From positions 2,084,593 to 2,148,592 of the forward strand of contig NZ_CP007142.1 in assembly GCF_000940805.1 (NCBI RefSeq): a stretch of DNA of 64,000 nucleotides, read 5' to 3'. This document shows positions 21,901 to 32,267 of the stretch, piece by piece. This stretch comes from Gynuella sunshinyii YC6258. GTDB taxonomy: Bacteria; Pseudomonadota; Gammaproteobacteria; Pseudomonadales; Natronospirillaceae. Every line of letters starts with the position of its first letter. Within the stretch, counting starts at the first letter, position 1. Below the pieces are notes generated by a model. It was not told where the DNA came from and ran no database searches. It was given only the letters and a program-made list of their open reading frames with translations. The position numbers and the translations under genes were made by a program.

Positions 21901-24900
21901 TGCGTGAATCGGCCAATGGTCTGCGTCAGCTGCTGGCCTACGTGGTGGCCCCGAATGCACCGGAACCGGCGCAGCTGCGTGAACACCTGCGCGCCACTTT
22001 ACCGGACTACATGGTGCCAGGCCGGATCATAACCCTCGAAGCGCTGCCGCTGACCCCCAATGGCAAAGTGGACAAAAAAGCGCTGCCGCAGCCGGAAGTC
22101 GACACCGCCGGGCAGGCGTTTGTGGCCCCGGAAACTGCACTGCAACAGCAGTTGGCTGCCATCTGGGCTGAACTGCTTGGCATCGATGCTGCCGGGATCT
22201 CGTTACATCACCACTTTTTTGAACTGGGCGGACATTCATTGTTGTCTGTACGCCTGGTCACCGCGATGCGCGAGACTCTGGGGGTGGAGCTTTCGGTGCG
22301 GGATATTTTCAACTATCCGGTACTGGCTGATTTCGCCACATTTGCCGCGCAATGCCAGCCGGGTGCGGTGCGCCGTGCGGTCACACCTGTGGCGGCCGGC
22401 CAGGCTGATTATCCCGCGTCGTTTGCCCAGCAGCGTTTATGGGTCATCGATCAGATGGCCGGCGACAGCCGGCACTACAACATGCCAGGCGGTCTGCGGG
22501 TGCAGGGACACTTCAATGCAGATCACGCTGAAGCGGCATTGCAGGCCATCGTCGAACGTCATGAGAGTCTGCGTACCAGTTTTCACCATGATGACGGTCA
22601 GACCCGTCAGATCATCCATCCCGCTGCCGGCTTCGAATTAGAGCGGCTCGATGTCAGTGGGCAGAGTGAAGAAGTACAGGAACAGGCCATTCGTGCGGAA
22701 GCGATACGGCAGGTGGAAACCCCGTTTGATCTGACCGCCGGGCTGCTGATTCGGGCGGTCTATATTCATCAGGCAGAGGCGCGCGGGGTGCTGATTTTCA
22801 ACCTGCATCACATTGCCTCAGATGGTTGGTCCATGGGCATTCTGATCGATGAATTTGTGCAGCTGTATGAGGCCATCGCCAGCCAGCAGCCGCAGCCGCT
22901 CTCACCACTGCCGATTCAGTACAAGGATTACGCCTGCTGGCAGCATGATTTTCTCTACGGTGATGACGAAGCTGATATTGCCCTGCGCCAACAGCAGCTG
23001 AGTTACTGGCAGCAGCAGTTACAGGATGCGCCGCCGGTGCACGAACTGCCGCTGGATAAACCGCGTCCGGCCCAACAGGATTTCAGCGGTGCCCATTACG
23101 GCTTTCAGCTGGATCAGCAACATTCCGAGCATCTGCTGCAATATGCCCGCAGCAAAGGACTGACGCCGTTCATGGTGTTGCACGGAGCCCTGGCCATGCT
23201 GTTATCGCGCTACTCCAATCAGACCGATCTGGTCATTGGTACAGTTGTTTCCAATCGCCTGCAGGCAGAGTTGGAGCCGCTGGTGGGCTTCTTTGTGAAT
23301 ACCCTGGCGTTACGGAGCCGCTGTGATGGCGAGTTGACCCTGGATGAGTTCTGGCAGCAGCTGCGTCAGACCGATGTGGAGGCTCAGGCCAATCAGGAGC
23401 TGCCGTTTGATTATCTGATCGAGTCCCTGAATCCGCCTCGCAATGCCGCCTATTCACCGCTGATCCAGATTATGTTCAACATGAACACCCATGACCGGAT
23501 CCAGCAGGAAATCGAGGGACTGGTCTTTACGCCACTGGAGAACTATGAAGCTACGGCCCAGTTTGAACTGACCCTGGATGCCACCGAAACCAGCCAGGGG
23601 CTGATGTTCGATTTTGAATATGCCACCGCGCTGTTCGAAGCCGATACCATTGCCCGGCTGGCGGATCACTTCCTTCGCCTGCTGACGGTGTTGCCACAGT
23701 GTGGTGAGGTGTCGTTGAAGCAGCTGCCGATCCTCACGGATGCCGAAGTGACGCAGCAGCTCGAAACCTTCAATGCCACGCGCAGCGACTATCCCCGTGA
23801 GCAGACCATCCATCAGCTGGTGGAAGCCAGTGCCGCGCGTGATCCTGAGGCAACCGCGCTGGAATTTGGCCATGACACCCTGAGTTATGATGAGCTGAAC
23901 CGTCAGGCCAACCGGCTGGCGCATTATCTGATCGCCCAGGGGGTGCAGACTGACAGTCTGGTGGGTCTGTGCGTGGAACGTTCGGTCGATATGGTGGTGG
24001 CGATGCTGGCCATCCTCAAAGCGGGTGCGGCATATGTGCCGCTGGATCCGAGCTATCCGCTGGAACGGCTCGAATACATGCAGGCCGACAGCCGGATAGA
24101 CTGGTTGCTGCAACAGAGCGGACTGACGTCGTTGTCAGCCCCGCATACGGTCGTGCTGGATGACCCGGCATGGCAGCAGCAACTGCAACCGTATCCCGAC
24201 CATAATCCGGATCGGCCGGCCACTGCGCGGCAGCTGGCTTATGTGATTTATACCTCCGGGTCCACCGGTCAGCCCAAGGGCGTGCTGGTGGAACATCGCA
24301 GCGTGGTACGGCTGGTCTGCGACAGTGATTATGTGCAGCTGACGGCCGCCGATGTGGTGGCGCAGGCGTCGAACAATTCCTTCGATGCCGCCACGTTTGA
24401 AATCTGGGGAGCGCTGTTGAATGGCGCGAAACTGTCCTATATCAGCAAAAATGATCTGCTCAATCCGCTGGCGCTGAAACGCAGTCTGTTCGGTCAGCAG
24501 ATCACCACGCTGTTTGTGACCACCGCGCTGTTCAATCAGGTATCGCAAGTGGCACCGGATACCTTTTCGCGGCTGAGATACTGCCTGTTTGGTGGCGAAG
24601 CTTATGACAAGAGCAGCATTGACCGGGTCATCCGCCGTGGCAAACCAGAGCATTTGCTGCATGTTTATGGCCCCACTGAAAACACCACGTTCAGTACCTG
24701 CCATCCGATTACCACCATTGCCGATATTTATCCCATCGGTACGCCGATCCGGCAAACCCAGTGTTATGTACTGGATCAGTTCCAGAACCTGTTGCCGCTT
24801 GGCAGTGTGGGTGAGTTGTATGTCGGTGGTGACGGCCTGGCGCGCGGTTATCTGAACCGTGAGGAGTTGACCGCCGAACGGTTTGTTGCTCATCCGTTTG

Positions 24901-25646
24901 TGGCCGGCGAGCGGCTGTACCGCACCGGTGACCTGGTGCGGATGGATGCAGACGGCGTGATTGAATACGTCGGTCGCGTCGATGCCCAGGTGAAGATCCG
25001 TGGTTTCCGCATTGAACTCAGCGAAATCGAACAACACCTGCTGGCCATGGAGGCCATCAAGTCAGCCGTAGTGGTGGCGCGTGAAGATACGCCCGGCCAG
25101 AAGCGTCTGGTGGCATATATCGTGATCGACTATGACCGCTTTGATGAAGAGGACGAAGAGGACGAGGCGTTCGAAGGCGAACTGATCAAAGAGATCCGAC
25201 TGCGACTGTCAGTCGCGTTGCCGGCCTACATGATGCCATCATTCTTTGTGCCGATTGAGCGCCTGCCGCTGACCGTCAATGGCAAAATTGATACCCAAAG
25301 TCTGCCATTGCCAGACAGCATTGCCTCCATGGGTGAGTACGTGGCTCCAGGTACCGAAACCGAACAGACCCTGGTGGATATCTGGTGTGAGCTGTTGCAG
25401 TTCAACCGCGAGGATATGAGCGTGGCGGCCAACTTCTTCGAACTCGGTGGCCACTCATTACTGGTGGTCAAGCAGTTGGTGCAGATCAAGGCCGCATTCG
25501 GGCTGGATCTCGATATTAAAGTGCTGTTCGAAACCGAATCCATTGCCTCCCTCGGTCAGCACATCGACCGCCTGCTGGAGCAGCAGAAGCTGTCGCAGGA
25601 ACTGTCGTCGCTGGATCAGGACAACCTCGAAGAAATGGAGTTTTAA
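18993..25646 (+). CDS. NRPS subunit 3: dock-C-A(Gly)-T-C-A(Ile)-T
   Basis: A 2217-aa two-module synthetase without epimerization. Residues 1-55 form a TubC-type docking domain (MNKISLFEALHAKGIKL...). C 70-500 has [10 protein letters not shown] near 206-215; A 540-1030; T 1073-1084 ([10 protein letters not shown]); C 1140-1580 with HHIASDGWSM near 1273; A 1603-2105; T 2147-2158. The first A reads DIFQLGCIWK, close to the glycine code DILQLGLIWK. The second reads DAFFLGVTFK, an isoleucine-type pocket. Just before the final A10 region of the second A there is a run of acidic residues (FDEEDEEDEAFEGEL) not seen in the other A domains. The tail ends DNLEEMEF, a short acidic segment that could bind the docking domain of subunit 4. 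The start codon overlaps the preceding stop (ATGA) behind GAGGTGG; the next gene begins 1 nt after the stop. Confidence 0.96.
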   Translation: MNKISLFEALHAKGIKLQLDDNLNLKVRGKQENLDPRLLQTLRDHKADIVRWLQEEQAASTPAIVAVDRHQPLPASFAQQRLWFIDQMEQDSRHFHIPGGLQIQGAFDETVAEQALQRIVDRHEPLRTVFQESDQYPLQIIRTDVSFTLECHDLSSIENRADQDARVSEILQAALSRPFDLSRDLMIRASCIRLSEQSRILFFNLHHIAADGWSMAVIFREFMAQYQTIATAAADPLPPLKVQYADYAVWQRDFMTARGTGYQQQLNYWQQQLQGLPQLHSLPTDFSRPRQQSFNGRIHRVSLPAALQQQLEQLAAAHDCTLFVLLHSAFSLLLNAYADDSDIVVGTPVANRLHSELKDLVGFFVNTLVLRTDAGFEGRFSDYLAYVRQVNIDAQANQEIPFEHLVEVLNPPRSTSHAPLFQILFSLNNNDRTDADMSALVCSPLDLRAQHADAVVAQYDLSLQVQHNADELGFEFEYNTDLFSTARIEGMAQHFVHLLHGIVADPQTSVSQLSLLSAAEQAAQLSRLNHRRDEPVDAVCLHQLFEIQADRTPDQIALSYGNRQLSYREVNDLSHRLAGYLVNRGIGNQSLVGVCLEPSPELIIALLAVWKAGAAYVPLDPAYPAERIDFMVQDSGVALVLSQPQLQHLNFAAGVERVDLDEPWFAAQTTLDWQPARPCRDDDLAYVIYTSGSTGQPKGVMVEHRAVVNFVHGLTGVLPPVPGNTWLLVTSLSFDIALFEWFGCLVTGGRCVIASAAQQADAFALKALLETEKPGLIQTTPSRWSQLLDAGWRNNARVITLCGGEPLTRSVEQRLSDNALSFWNCYGPTEATIWSLVNEIRQSHSERRRFSLGYSLANYQHLVLSPSLTMVPDGSIGELYIGGDSLARGYLNRPELTEERFIANPFADQDPHNPRLYRTGDLVRYHANGELEFIGRVDDQIKLHGFRIELGEIEAQLLAVPAVQAAVAVVRESANGLRQLLAYVVAPNAPEPAQLREHLRATLPDYMVPGRIITLEALPLTPNGKVDKKALPQPEVDTAGQAFVAPETALQQQLAAIWAELLGIDAAGISLHHHFFELGGHSLLSVRLVTAMRETLGVELSVRDIFNYPVLADFATFAAQCQPGAVRRAVTPVAAGQADYPASFAQQRLWVIDQMAGDSRHYNMPGGLRVQGHFNADHAEAALQAIVERHESLRTSFHHDDGQTRQIIHPAAGFELERLDVSGQSEEVQEQAIRAEAIRQVETPFDLTAGLLIRAVYIHQAEARGVLIFNLHHIASDGWSMGILIDEFVQLYEAIASQQPQPLSPLPIQYKDYACWQHDFLYGDDEADIALRQQQLSYWQQQLQDAPPVHELPLDKPRPAQQDFSGAHYGFQLDQQHSEHLLQYARSKGLTPFMVLHGALAMLLSRYSNQTDLVIGTVVSNRLQAELEPLVGFFVNTLALRSRCDGELTLDEFWQQLRQTDVEAQANQELPFDYLIESLNPPRNAAYSPLIQIMFNMNTHDRIQQEIEGLVFTPLENYEATAQFELTLDATETSQGLMFDFEYATALFEADTIARLADHFLRLLTVLPQCGEVSLKQLPILTDAEVTQQLETFNATRSDYPREQTIHQLVEASAARDPEATALEFGHDTLSYDELNRQANRLAHYLIAQGVQTDSLVGLCVERSVDMVVAMLAILKAGAAYVPLDPSYPLERLEYMQADSRIDWLLQQSGLTSLSAPHTVVLDDPAWQQQLQPYPDHNPDRPATARQLAYVIYTSGSTGQPKGVLVEHRSVVRLVCDSDYVQLTAADVVAQASNNSFDAATFEIWGALLNGAKLSYISKNDLLNPLALKRSLFGQQITTLFVTTALFNQVSQVAPDTFSRLRYCLFGGEAYDKSSIDRVIRRGKPEHLLHVYGPTENTTFSTCHPITTIADIYPIGTPIRQTQCYVLDQFQNLLPLGSVGELYVGGDGLARGYLNREELTAERFVAHPFVAGERLYRTGDLVRMDADGVIEYVGRVDAQVKIRGFRIELSEIEQHLLAMEAIKSAVVVAREDTPGQKRLVAYIVIDYDRFDEEDEEDEAFEGELIKEIRLRLSVALPAYMMPSFFVPIERLPLTVNGKIDTQSLPLPDSIASMGEYVAPGTETEQTLVDIWCELLQFNREDMSVAANFFELGGHSLLVVKQLVQIKAAFGLDLDIKVLFETESIASLGQHIDRLLEQQKLSQELSSLDQDNLEEMEF

Positions 25647-25647
25647 C

Positions 25648-26682
25648 ATGAGCCAGGTAATTTCGGCAGCGGACCTCATTCATACCCTGAACCAGCAGGG
25701 CGTCGAGCTGTATATGGATCAGGGAACGTTGAAAGCCCGTTCCCGCAAAGGCCGGCTGACGCCGGAAGTGGTTGAGCTGATCAAAGCCCATAAACCACAG
25801 TTACAGGCGCATCTGACGGCCACCGGCGGCAGCGCACTTCAGCGTCCGCCGATCACTGCCGTGCCGAGAACCGGCGCGCCGATCCCCTTGTCCTACGCCC
25901 AACAACGGCTGTGGTTCATCGACCAGCTGTCCGGTGGCAGCGCCCACTACAACATTCCCGGTGCTTTGCGGGTGCAGGGCCGTTTTGATGATCAGGTGGC
26001 CGAACAGGCCCTGCAACGCATCGTCGACCGCCACGAACCCCTGCGCACGGTGTTTCGTCAGCGCGGCGACGTGGCCGAGCAGGTGATCCGGACGCAGGTG
26101 ACCTTGCAGCTACAGCGCCGGGATTTGAGCACTCTGTCCGCCGCTGAGCAGCAACAGGCGGTGCGGGCAGCGGTCAACGCCGATGCCCTGGAAGCCTTCG
26201 ATTTGCAACAGGATCTGTTACTGCGAGCCCGTTTTCTACGCCTTGGTGAGGATGACGGCGTGTTGCTGTTCACCATGCACCACATCGTCTCCGATGGCTG
26301 GTCCATGGGCGTTCTGATCGACGAATTCGTCACCCACTATGACAGCCTGCTGGCCGGCCAGCCCGATCCTCTGCCGCCGCTGACCGTGCAATACGCCGAC
26401 TATGCCCAGTGGCAACGCGACTACCTGCAAGGAGACGTGCTCGACCAACAACTGGCATTCTGGCAGGAGACCCTGGCGGACCTGCCGGCAGTACACAGCC
26501 TGCCACTGGACTTTCCCCGTCCGGAACAGCCCGGCCAGGAAGGCGGCCATGTGGTCATCACCGTCGATGCCGAGGTGACCCCAGGCTCTGCGCCAACAGG
26601 CACGTGCGCAACAGGCCACCCTGTTCATGCTGCTGCACGCCGCCCTGACACTGTGGCTGTCCCGTCACAGCCACAGCCGTGA
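25648..26682 (+). CDS. NRPS subunit 4, 5' fragment (dock + first half of C); frameshifted
   Basis: ATG at 25648 follows GGAG at 25637-25640 and encodes a TubC-type docking domain ([19 protein letters not shown]...) and the N-terminal half of an L-type condensation domain with [11 protein letters not shown]. The frame is intact to about 26580. There the run GACCCCAGG carries one more C than the almost identical copy in subunit 5 (GACCCAGG, 37876-37882), so translation leaves the C-domain frame and stops at 26682. The correct frame continues in the next entry. Removing one C at 26579-26582 joins the two into one gene, 25648-33736, of about 2.7 thousand residues. It may be a sequence error (the site lies in a long duplicated block), a genuine inactivating mutation, or much less likely a +1 recoding site. 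Confidence 0.8.
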   Translation: MSQVISAADLIHTLNQQGVELYMDQGTLKARSRKGRLTPEVVELIKAHKPQLQAHLTATGGSALQRPPITAVPRTGAPIPLSYAQQRLWFIDQLSGGSAHYNIPGALRVQGRFDDQVAEQALQRIVDRHEPLRTVFRQRGDVAEQVIRTQVTLQLQRRDLSTLSAAEQQQAVRAAVNADALEAFDLQQDLLLRARFLRLGEDDGVLLFTMHHIVSDGWSMGVLIDEFVTHYDSLLAGQPDPLPPLTVQYADYAQWQRDYLQGDVLDQQLAFWQETLADLPAVHSLPLDFPRPEQPGQEGGHVVITVDAEVTPGSAPTGTCATGHPVHAAARRPDTVAVPSQPQP

Positions 26683-29600
26683 CATCGTGCTGGGTACCCC
26701 GGTGGCCAACCGCCTGGATGCCCAACTGCAACCCCTGGTCGGCTTCTTCGTCAACTCCCTGGTGCTGCGCACCCGGTTGCCTGAGCAGGATCAGCGCTTC
26801 AGCGACTACCTGAACCACGTCAAAGCCGTCAACCTGTCGGCCCAGGCCCATCAGGATGTACCGTTCGAACTGCTGGTCGAGGCCCTGAAGCCGGAACGCA
26901 ATCCGGCCTATGCGCCGTTGTTCCAGATGATGTTCAGCATGAACACCAACCAGGGCTCAGACCGTTCCCTGGCCGGGGTGACCCTGAGTCAGATCGAAGC
27001 CGACGAGATCACCGCCAAGTTCGACCTCATTGTCGACGTAGTGGAACACGATGATGGCGGTCTGCACATCACCTTCGAATACCACCGGGACCTGTGGCAG
27101 GGCGAGACCGTGACCGCCATGGCCCAGCGTTACGGCCGGCTGTTATCACAGCTGGCGGCCCAACCCCAGGCCCGTCTGAGCGAACTGTCGCTGCTGAGCG
27201 CGAGCGAATGGCGGCAAGTGTGTGAACAGTACAACGCCACCCGCAGTGACTATCCGCGCGAGGCCACCTTACCAGAGCTGGTGGCCCAACAGGCGGCCTT
27301 ACAGCCCGACCGCATCGCCGTAGTATATGGCGAGACTCAACTGAGCTACGGCGAGCTGACTGCCCAGGCCCACCGGCTGGCGCGATACCTGACTGAGGCC
27401 GGCGTCCAGCGTGGCGACCTGGTGGGTCTGTACCTGGAACGCTCCGCCGAGCTGATCGTCGGCATGCTTGGCATCCTCAGCGCCGGTGCGGCCTACGTGC
27501 CGCTGGACAGTAGTTATCCGACTGACCGGCTGGCCTACATGGTGAACGACAGCGGGATCGACTGGCTGCTGAGCCAGAGCCATCTGCCGGATCTGTCCGT
27601 GAGCCGGCGGCTGAACCTGGACGATGCCGAGGGGCAGCGGATTCGCACCGAAGGTCCGGCGGACACTCCAGAACAACCCGTCAGCGCCGATGATCGAGCG
27701 TATGTGATGTACACCTCCGGCTCGACGGGTGAACCGAAGGGCGTGGCGGTGAGTCATCGCAATATCGTGCGACTGGTACAACACAGTGGCGTATTGCAGG
27801 TTCAGACGGAAGATATCGTGGCACAGGCATCGAACCATGCGTTTGATGCGGCGACGTTCGAGATCTGGGGGGCATTGACCAATGGTGCCCGGCTGGTGGG
27901 GATTGAGAAGACTGATCTGCTGGATCCGGTACAGCTGCGGCAACGGTTGACCACTTTTAATATCAGTGTGTTGTTTGTCACCACGGCCCTGTTTAATCAG
28001 GTGTCCAGAGTCGCGGCAGACAGCTTTGCTACATTAAGGCTGGTGTTGTTTGGCGGTGAAGCAGTCGATAACGCCAGTGTTGATCGGATTTTCCGCCATG
28101 GCAAACCGACGTATTTATGTCATGTGTACGGGCCCACTGAAAACACCACCTTCAGTACCCTGTACAGCATTGATGCCATGACATCAGATGCCTATCCGAT
28201 TGGCTATCCGATCAGCCAGTCCAGCTGCTACCTGCTTGACCCCTGGGGTCAGCCGGTACCGCCGGGCTGTGTCGGTGAACTGTACGTCGGCGGCGATGGC
28301 GTGGCCGACGGCTACTGGCAGCGGCCGGCCCTGACGGCCGAACGCTTTGTCACGGCCGTATTCAGCGATGAACGGCTGTACCGCACCGGTGATCTGGTGC
28401 GCATGCGGGCCGATGGCGCCCTGGTGTTCGTTGGCCGGGCCGATGATCAGATCAAACTGCGCGGCTACCGCATCGAACTCGGCGAGATCGAACAACGGCT
28501 GCTGCAACAACCGGGTGTCAGCTCGGCAGTGGTGCTGGTGCGTGATGACGCCAATGGTCAGCCGCAGCTGTGTGCCTATGTGGTGGTGGATGACGCCGAT
28601 GATCCGGCGGTGCCCGAACGGTTGCGTCAAGACCTGCTGAACCAGCTGCCGGACTACATGGTGCCGCGTTATATCACCCCGCTGACAACACTGCCCCTGA
28701 CCGCCAACGGCAAAGTTGACAAGCGCGCCCTGCCGATGCCACAACAGACCGCTCAGACCAGCGATTACCAGGCCCCGAACACCGATATCGAACAACAGCT
28801 GGTGCAACTGTGGTCCGAACTGTTGGGCCAACCGGCTGACCAACTGAGTGTGACCGGCAACTTCTTTGAACTGGGGGGCGACTCCATCCTGTCGATCCAG
28901 CTGGTCTCGCGGGCCCTGCAACAGGGCTTGCAACTGACCGTCAAACAGCTGTTTGCCCATCAGACCATCCGTGCCCTGGCCCCCCATGTGCGTACCGGTC
29001 AGCAGCGGCAGGCCAGTCAGGCCGCGGTGACGGGGGAACAACCCCTGCTGCCGATCCAGCAACAGTTCCTGAGCGAAGGTGGAGCGCTGCATCACTTTAA
29101 CCAGTCGGTGTTATTGACCCTGCCAGTAGAGATTGACCCCACTCAGGTGTGGGCCATCGTTGAACACTGGTACCGGCGGCATGATGCGCTGCGGTTACGG
29201 TTCCGTGAGTGTGAAGAGGGTCGTTGGTGTGGCGAATACCAACCCCTGGACGACGCCATGATCGAGGCCAGTGTGGTCCGCGTGGCGTTATCCACGGCAG
29301 AACTTCAGGATCATGCTCAGACCATGCAACGCAGCCTGAACCTCCAGAATGGCCCCCTGCTCAAGGTGGTGCACTACCAGGTCAGCGATGATAGCCACAA
29401 CCGGCTGTTACTGATCTGCCACCACCTGGTGGTGGATGGCGTCTCCTGGCGGATTCTGCTCGATGATGCCGGTCAGTTATTACAACAGGCGGCCCAGGGG
29501 CAGACCTTGCAACTGGCCCCCAAGACCACGGGTTATCAGCACTGGGGCCGGTTTTTACATCAGACTGCCCACAGTGAGGCGATGCAGGCCCAGGCGGCTT

Positions 29601-32267
29601 ATTGGCATGGGTTATTCGCCTCTGATACTGATTCCCTTACTTCATCAGCCTCGTCTTCACCGTCTTTCGGACGATTATCCGATCTGCCAGCCCCCCGCTG
29701 CCGTTATATCGATGCCGGTCACCGTTCACTGGAATGGTCGAGTGAGCTGACCCGCGACCTGCTGCAATCGGCCGGTCGGGCCTACCGTACCCAGGTGAAT
29801 GAACTGCTGTTATCGGCGCTGCTCCTGGGGCTGTCACGCTGGTCCGGCCAGCGCCGGATCACCGTGGATCTCGAAGGCCATGGTCGTGAGGCTCTCAGCG
29901 AGGATATCGACCTGAGCCAGACCGTGGGCTGGTTTACCAGTGTGTATCCGTTGCCGTTGGCGTTACCGGTGGTTGATTCTCATAATGATGATCATCACTG
30001 TCATGACGAATTGGCCGCACTGATCACCGACGTTAAACAACGGTACCGCCGGGTACCCGATCACGGCTTGGGGTTTGGGATCTTAAAATACCTGGCCGAT
30101 GACCCGGTGTTGCATGAGATCCCGGCGTCGGCGGTGGTATTTAATTATCTCGGTCAGTTCGATCAGGTGGTCAATGACGACAGCCTGTTCGGGGCAGCGG
30201 TGGAATCGCGCGGTGATGAGATTGATCCGCAGCGGCCTCTGAGCCATGCTCTCAACTTCAACGGTCTGGTGGCCGGTGGCCAGCTGAGCTTCGATCTGAG
30301 CTATGACCCGGCGTGCCTGAGCGAGGCACAGATGGATGCCCTGGCCGACTGTGTTCACAGCGCCCTGACCGATGTGGTCAAGCACTGCCTCGACCCCGAA
30401 TCCGGACGCCTGAGCACGGTGGACTTCCCATTGGCCCAGGTCAGCGATGCGGTGTTGCAGAGTTGGCCACACGCACTCAACCAACGACCGCAGAACATTG
30501 TGGATGTCTATCCGGCCACGCCGATGCAATCAGGATTGTTGTTCCACAGCCTGTTGGAACGCAGTGCCTATGTCACCCAGATACTGCTGACCTTCGATGG
30601 CGCTCTGAACCTGGAAGCGTTCCAGCAGGCCTGGCAACAACTGGTGGAACGCCATGCCATCTTCCGCACCGCATTTATGGGCGCAGAGTCCGGACAGCTG
30701 CATCAGGTGGTGCTGAACCGGGTGAGTCTGCCCTGGCAGCATGACGACCTGACCGCGCTGACCCCGGCACAACAGGCGCAGCGGGTGGAACAGCAACGGG
30801 CGGCGGATCATGCCCTGGGGTTTGAATTACATCAGGCTCCGCTGATGCGGGTGCAACTGTGGTCACGGTGCGATGAACAGGGCCGGGCCCAGACCCAGAT
30901 GCTGTGGAGCCATCACCATGCCCTGAGTGACGGCTGGTGTCTGGGGCTGATCTTCAGTGAACTGCAACAGAGCTACCGGGCGGTCTGTCAGGGAGAGGTT
31001 CCGGCACTGGCGGCAGTGACGCCGTACCGGGACTACATCGCCTGGTGGCAGCAACAGCCGGCGACCGAGGCGCAGGCCTGGTGGCAACAGTATCTGAGTG
31101 ACCTGGATGGGCCGACGCCATTACCGGGTGCGCGGTCAATCACAGAGGATCATGACACAAGGGCTCCAACGGTCAAACAAACCCATCTGAGTCTCAGTGT
31201 GGCCGAGAGTGAGGCGTTGTCCGCTCTGGCGCGGCGGGCTCATACCACGGTGAACATCGTGTTGCAGGCGGCGTGGTCGTATCTGCTGGCGCGCTACAGC
31301 GGTGACGCCCAGGTGGTGTTCGGGACCACGGTCTCGGGACGTCCGGCGCAGCTGCCGGGTGTGGAAAGCATGATCGGACTGTTCATCAATACCGTACCGG
31401 TGAGCGTGCAGGTGAGGGATGAGCAGGGCATCGACGCGTGGTTGCAGAGTTTGCATCAGGCGCAGATGCGCAGTGATGAATACAGCTACTACCCATTGGC
31501 GGAGATCCAGCGGGAAGTGGGCATCAGCCCGTTGTTTGAGAGTCTGCTGGTGTTCGAAAACTATCCGGTGGATGCATTGGCAAATGACAGTGACGATGAT
31601 GACTCGCTGCTGAAAGTCATCAACACCGCCAGCGTGGAAGCCACGACTTATCCGCTTTCAATCACTGCGAGCATGGCGGAAGCGCTGAATCTGAAGCTGA
31701 GCTGGCAGACAGCCCGCTTCGACGACCGGCAGATCGACCAGCTCGGTCATCATCTGGTGCAGGTGCTGCAACAACTGGCCGTAGTCGAGCGAATCAGTGA
31801 GCTGGATCTGCTCAGAGCGGAGGAACGGGATTATCTGCTGACCGCCGGGCAGGGTAAAACAGTTGCCTATCCGGAGACGACCTGCCTGCACGAACAGATC
31901 GAACAGCAGGCGACCCGCACCCCTGATGCCATTGCCGTGGTCTGTGCCGATGAACGATTGAGCTACGCCACCTTAAATGAGCGCGCCAATCAGGTGGCCC
32001 ATGCGCTACGAGCCCAGGGTGTGAAAGCCGACAGCTTGGTGGGTCTGAGCATGCCGCGCAGTACTTCAATGCTGGTGGGCTTGCTCGGCATCCTCAAAGC
32101 CGGTGGCGCGTATGTGCCGATTGATCCGGATTACCCACTGGAACGACGGACCTATATGCTCCAGGACAGTGGCGTGGCCTGGGTACTGGTGGAAGATGAA
32201 CAACATGATCTGCCGGAGCTGGCCGATGTCACCGTACTGGCATTGAGCGAAGCGGGCAAGCAAGCTT
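25891..32267 (+). repeat. Duplicated 6.3-kb NRPS block, copy A
   Basis: From TCCTACGCCC in the first C domain of subunit 4 to AAGCTT in its second A domain, the DNA is nearly identical to 37190-43526. It covers C-A-T-E-C and the start of the next A. Identity is interrupted by a divergent island at 27925-28219 (A-domain pocket), a short one in the E domain near 29610-29700 and 29965-30015, and one at about 31565-31865 (C-A linker). Copy A carries an extra C at 26579-26582. Confidence 0.93.

Noticed and set aside
26579-26582. Programmed +1 frameshift in subunit 4
   Set aside because: The twin copy has no such site and is in frame; a sequence error or a plain mutation explains it more simply.
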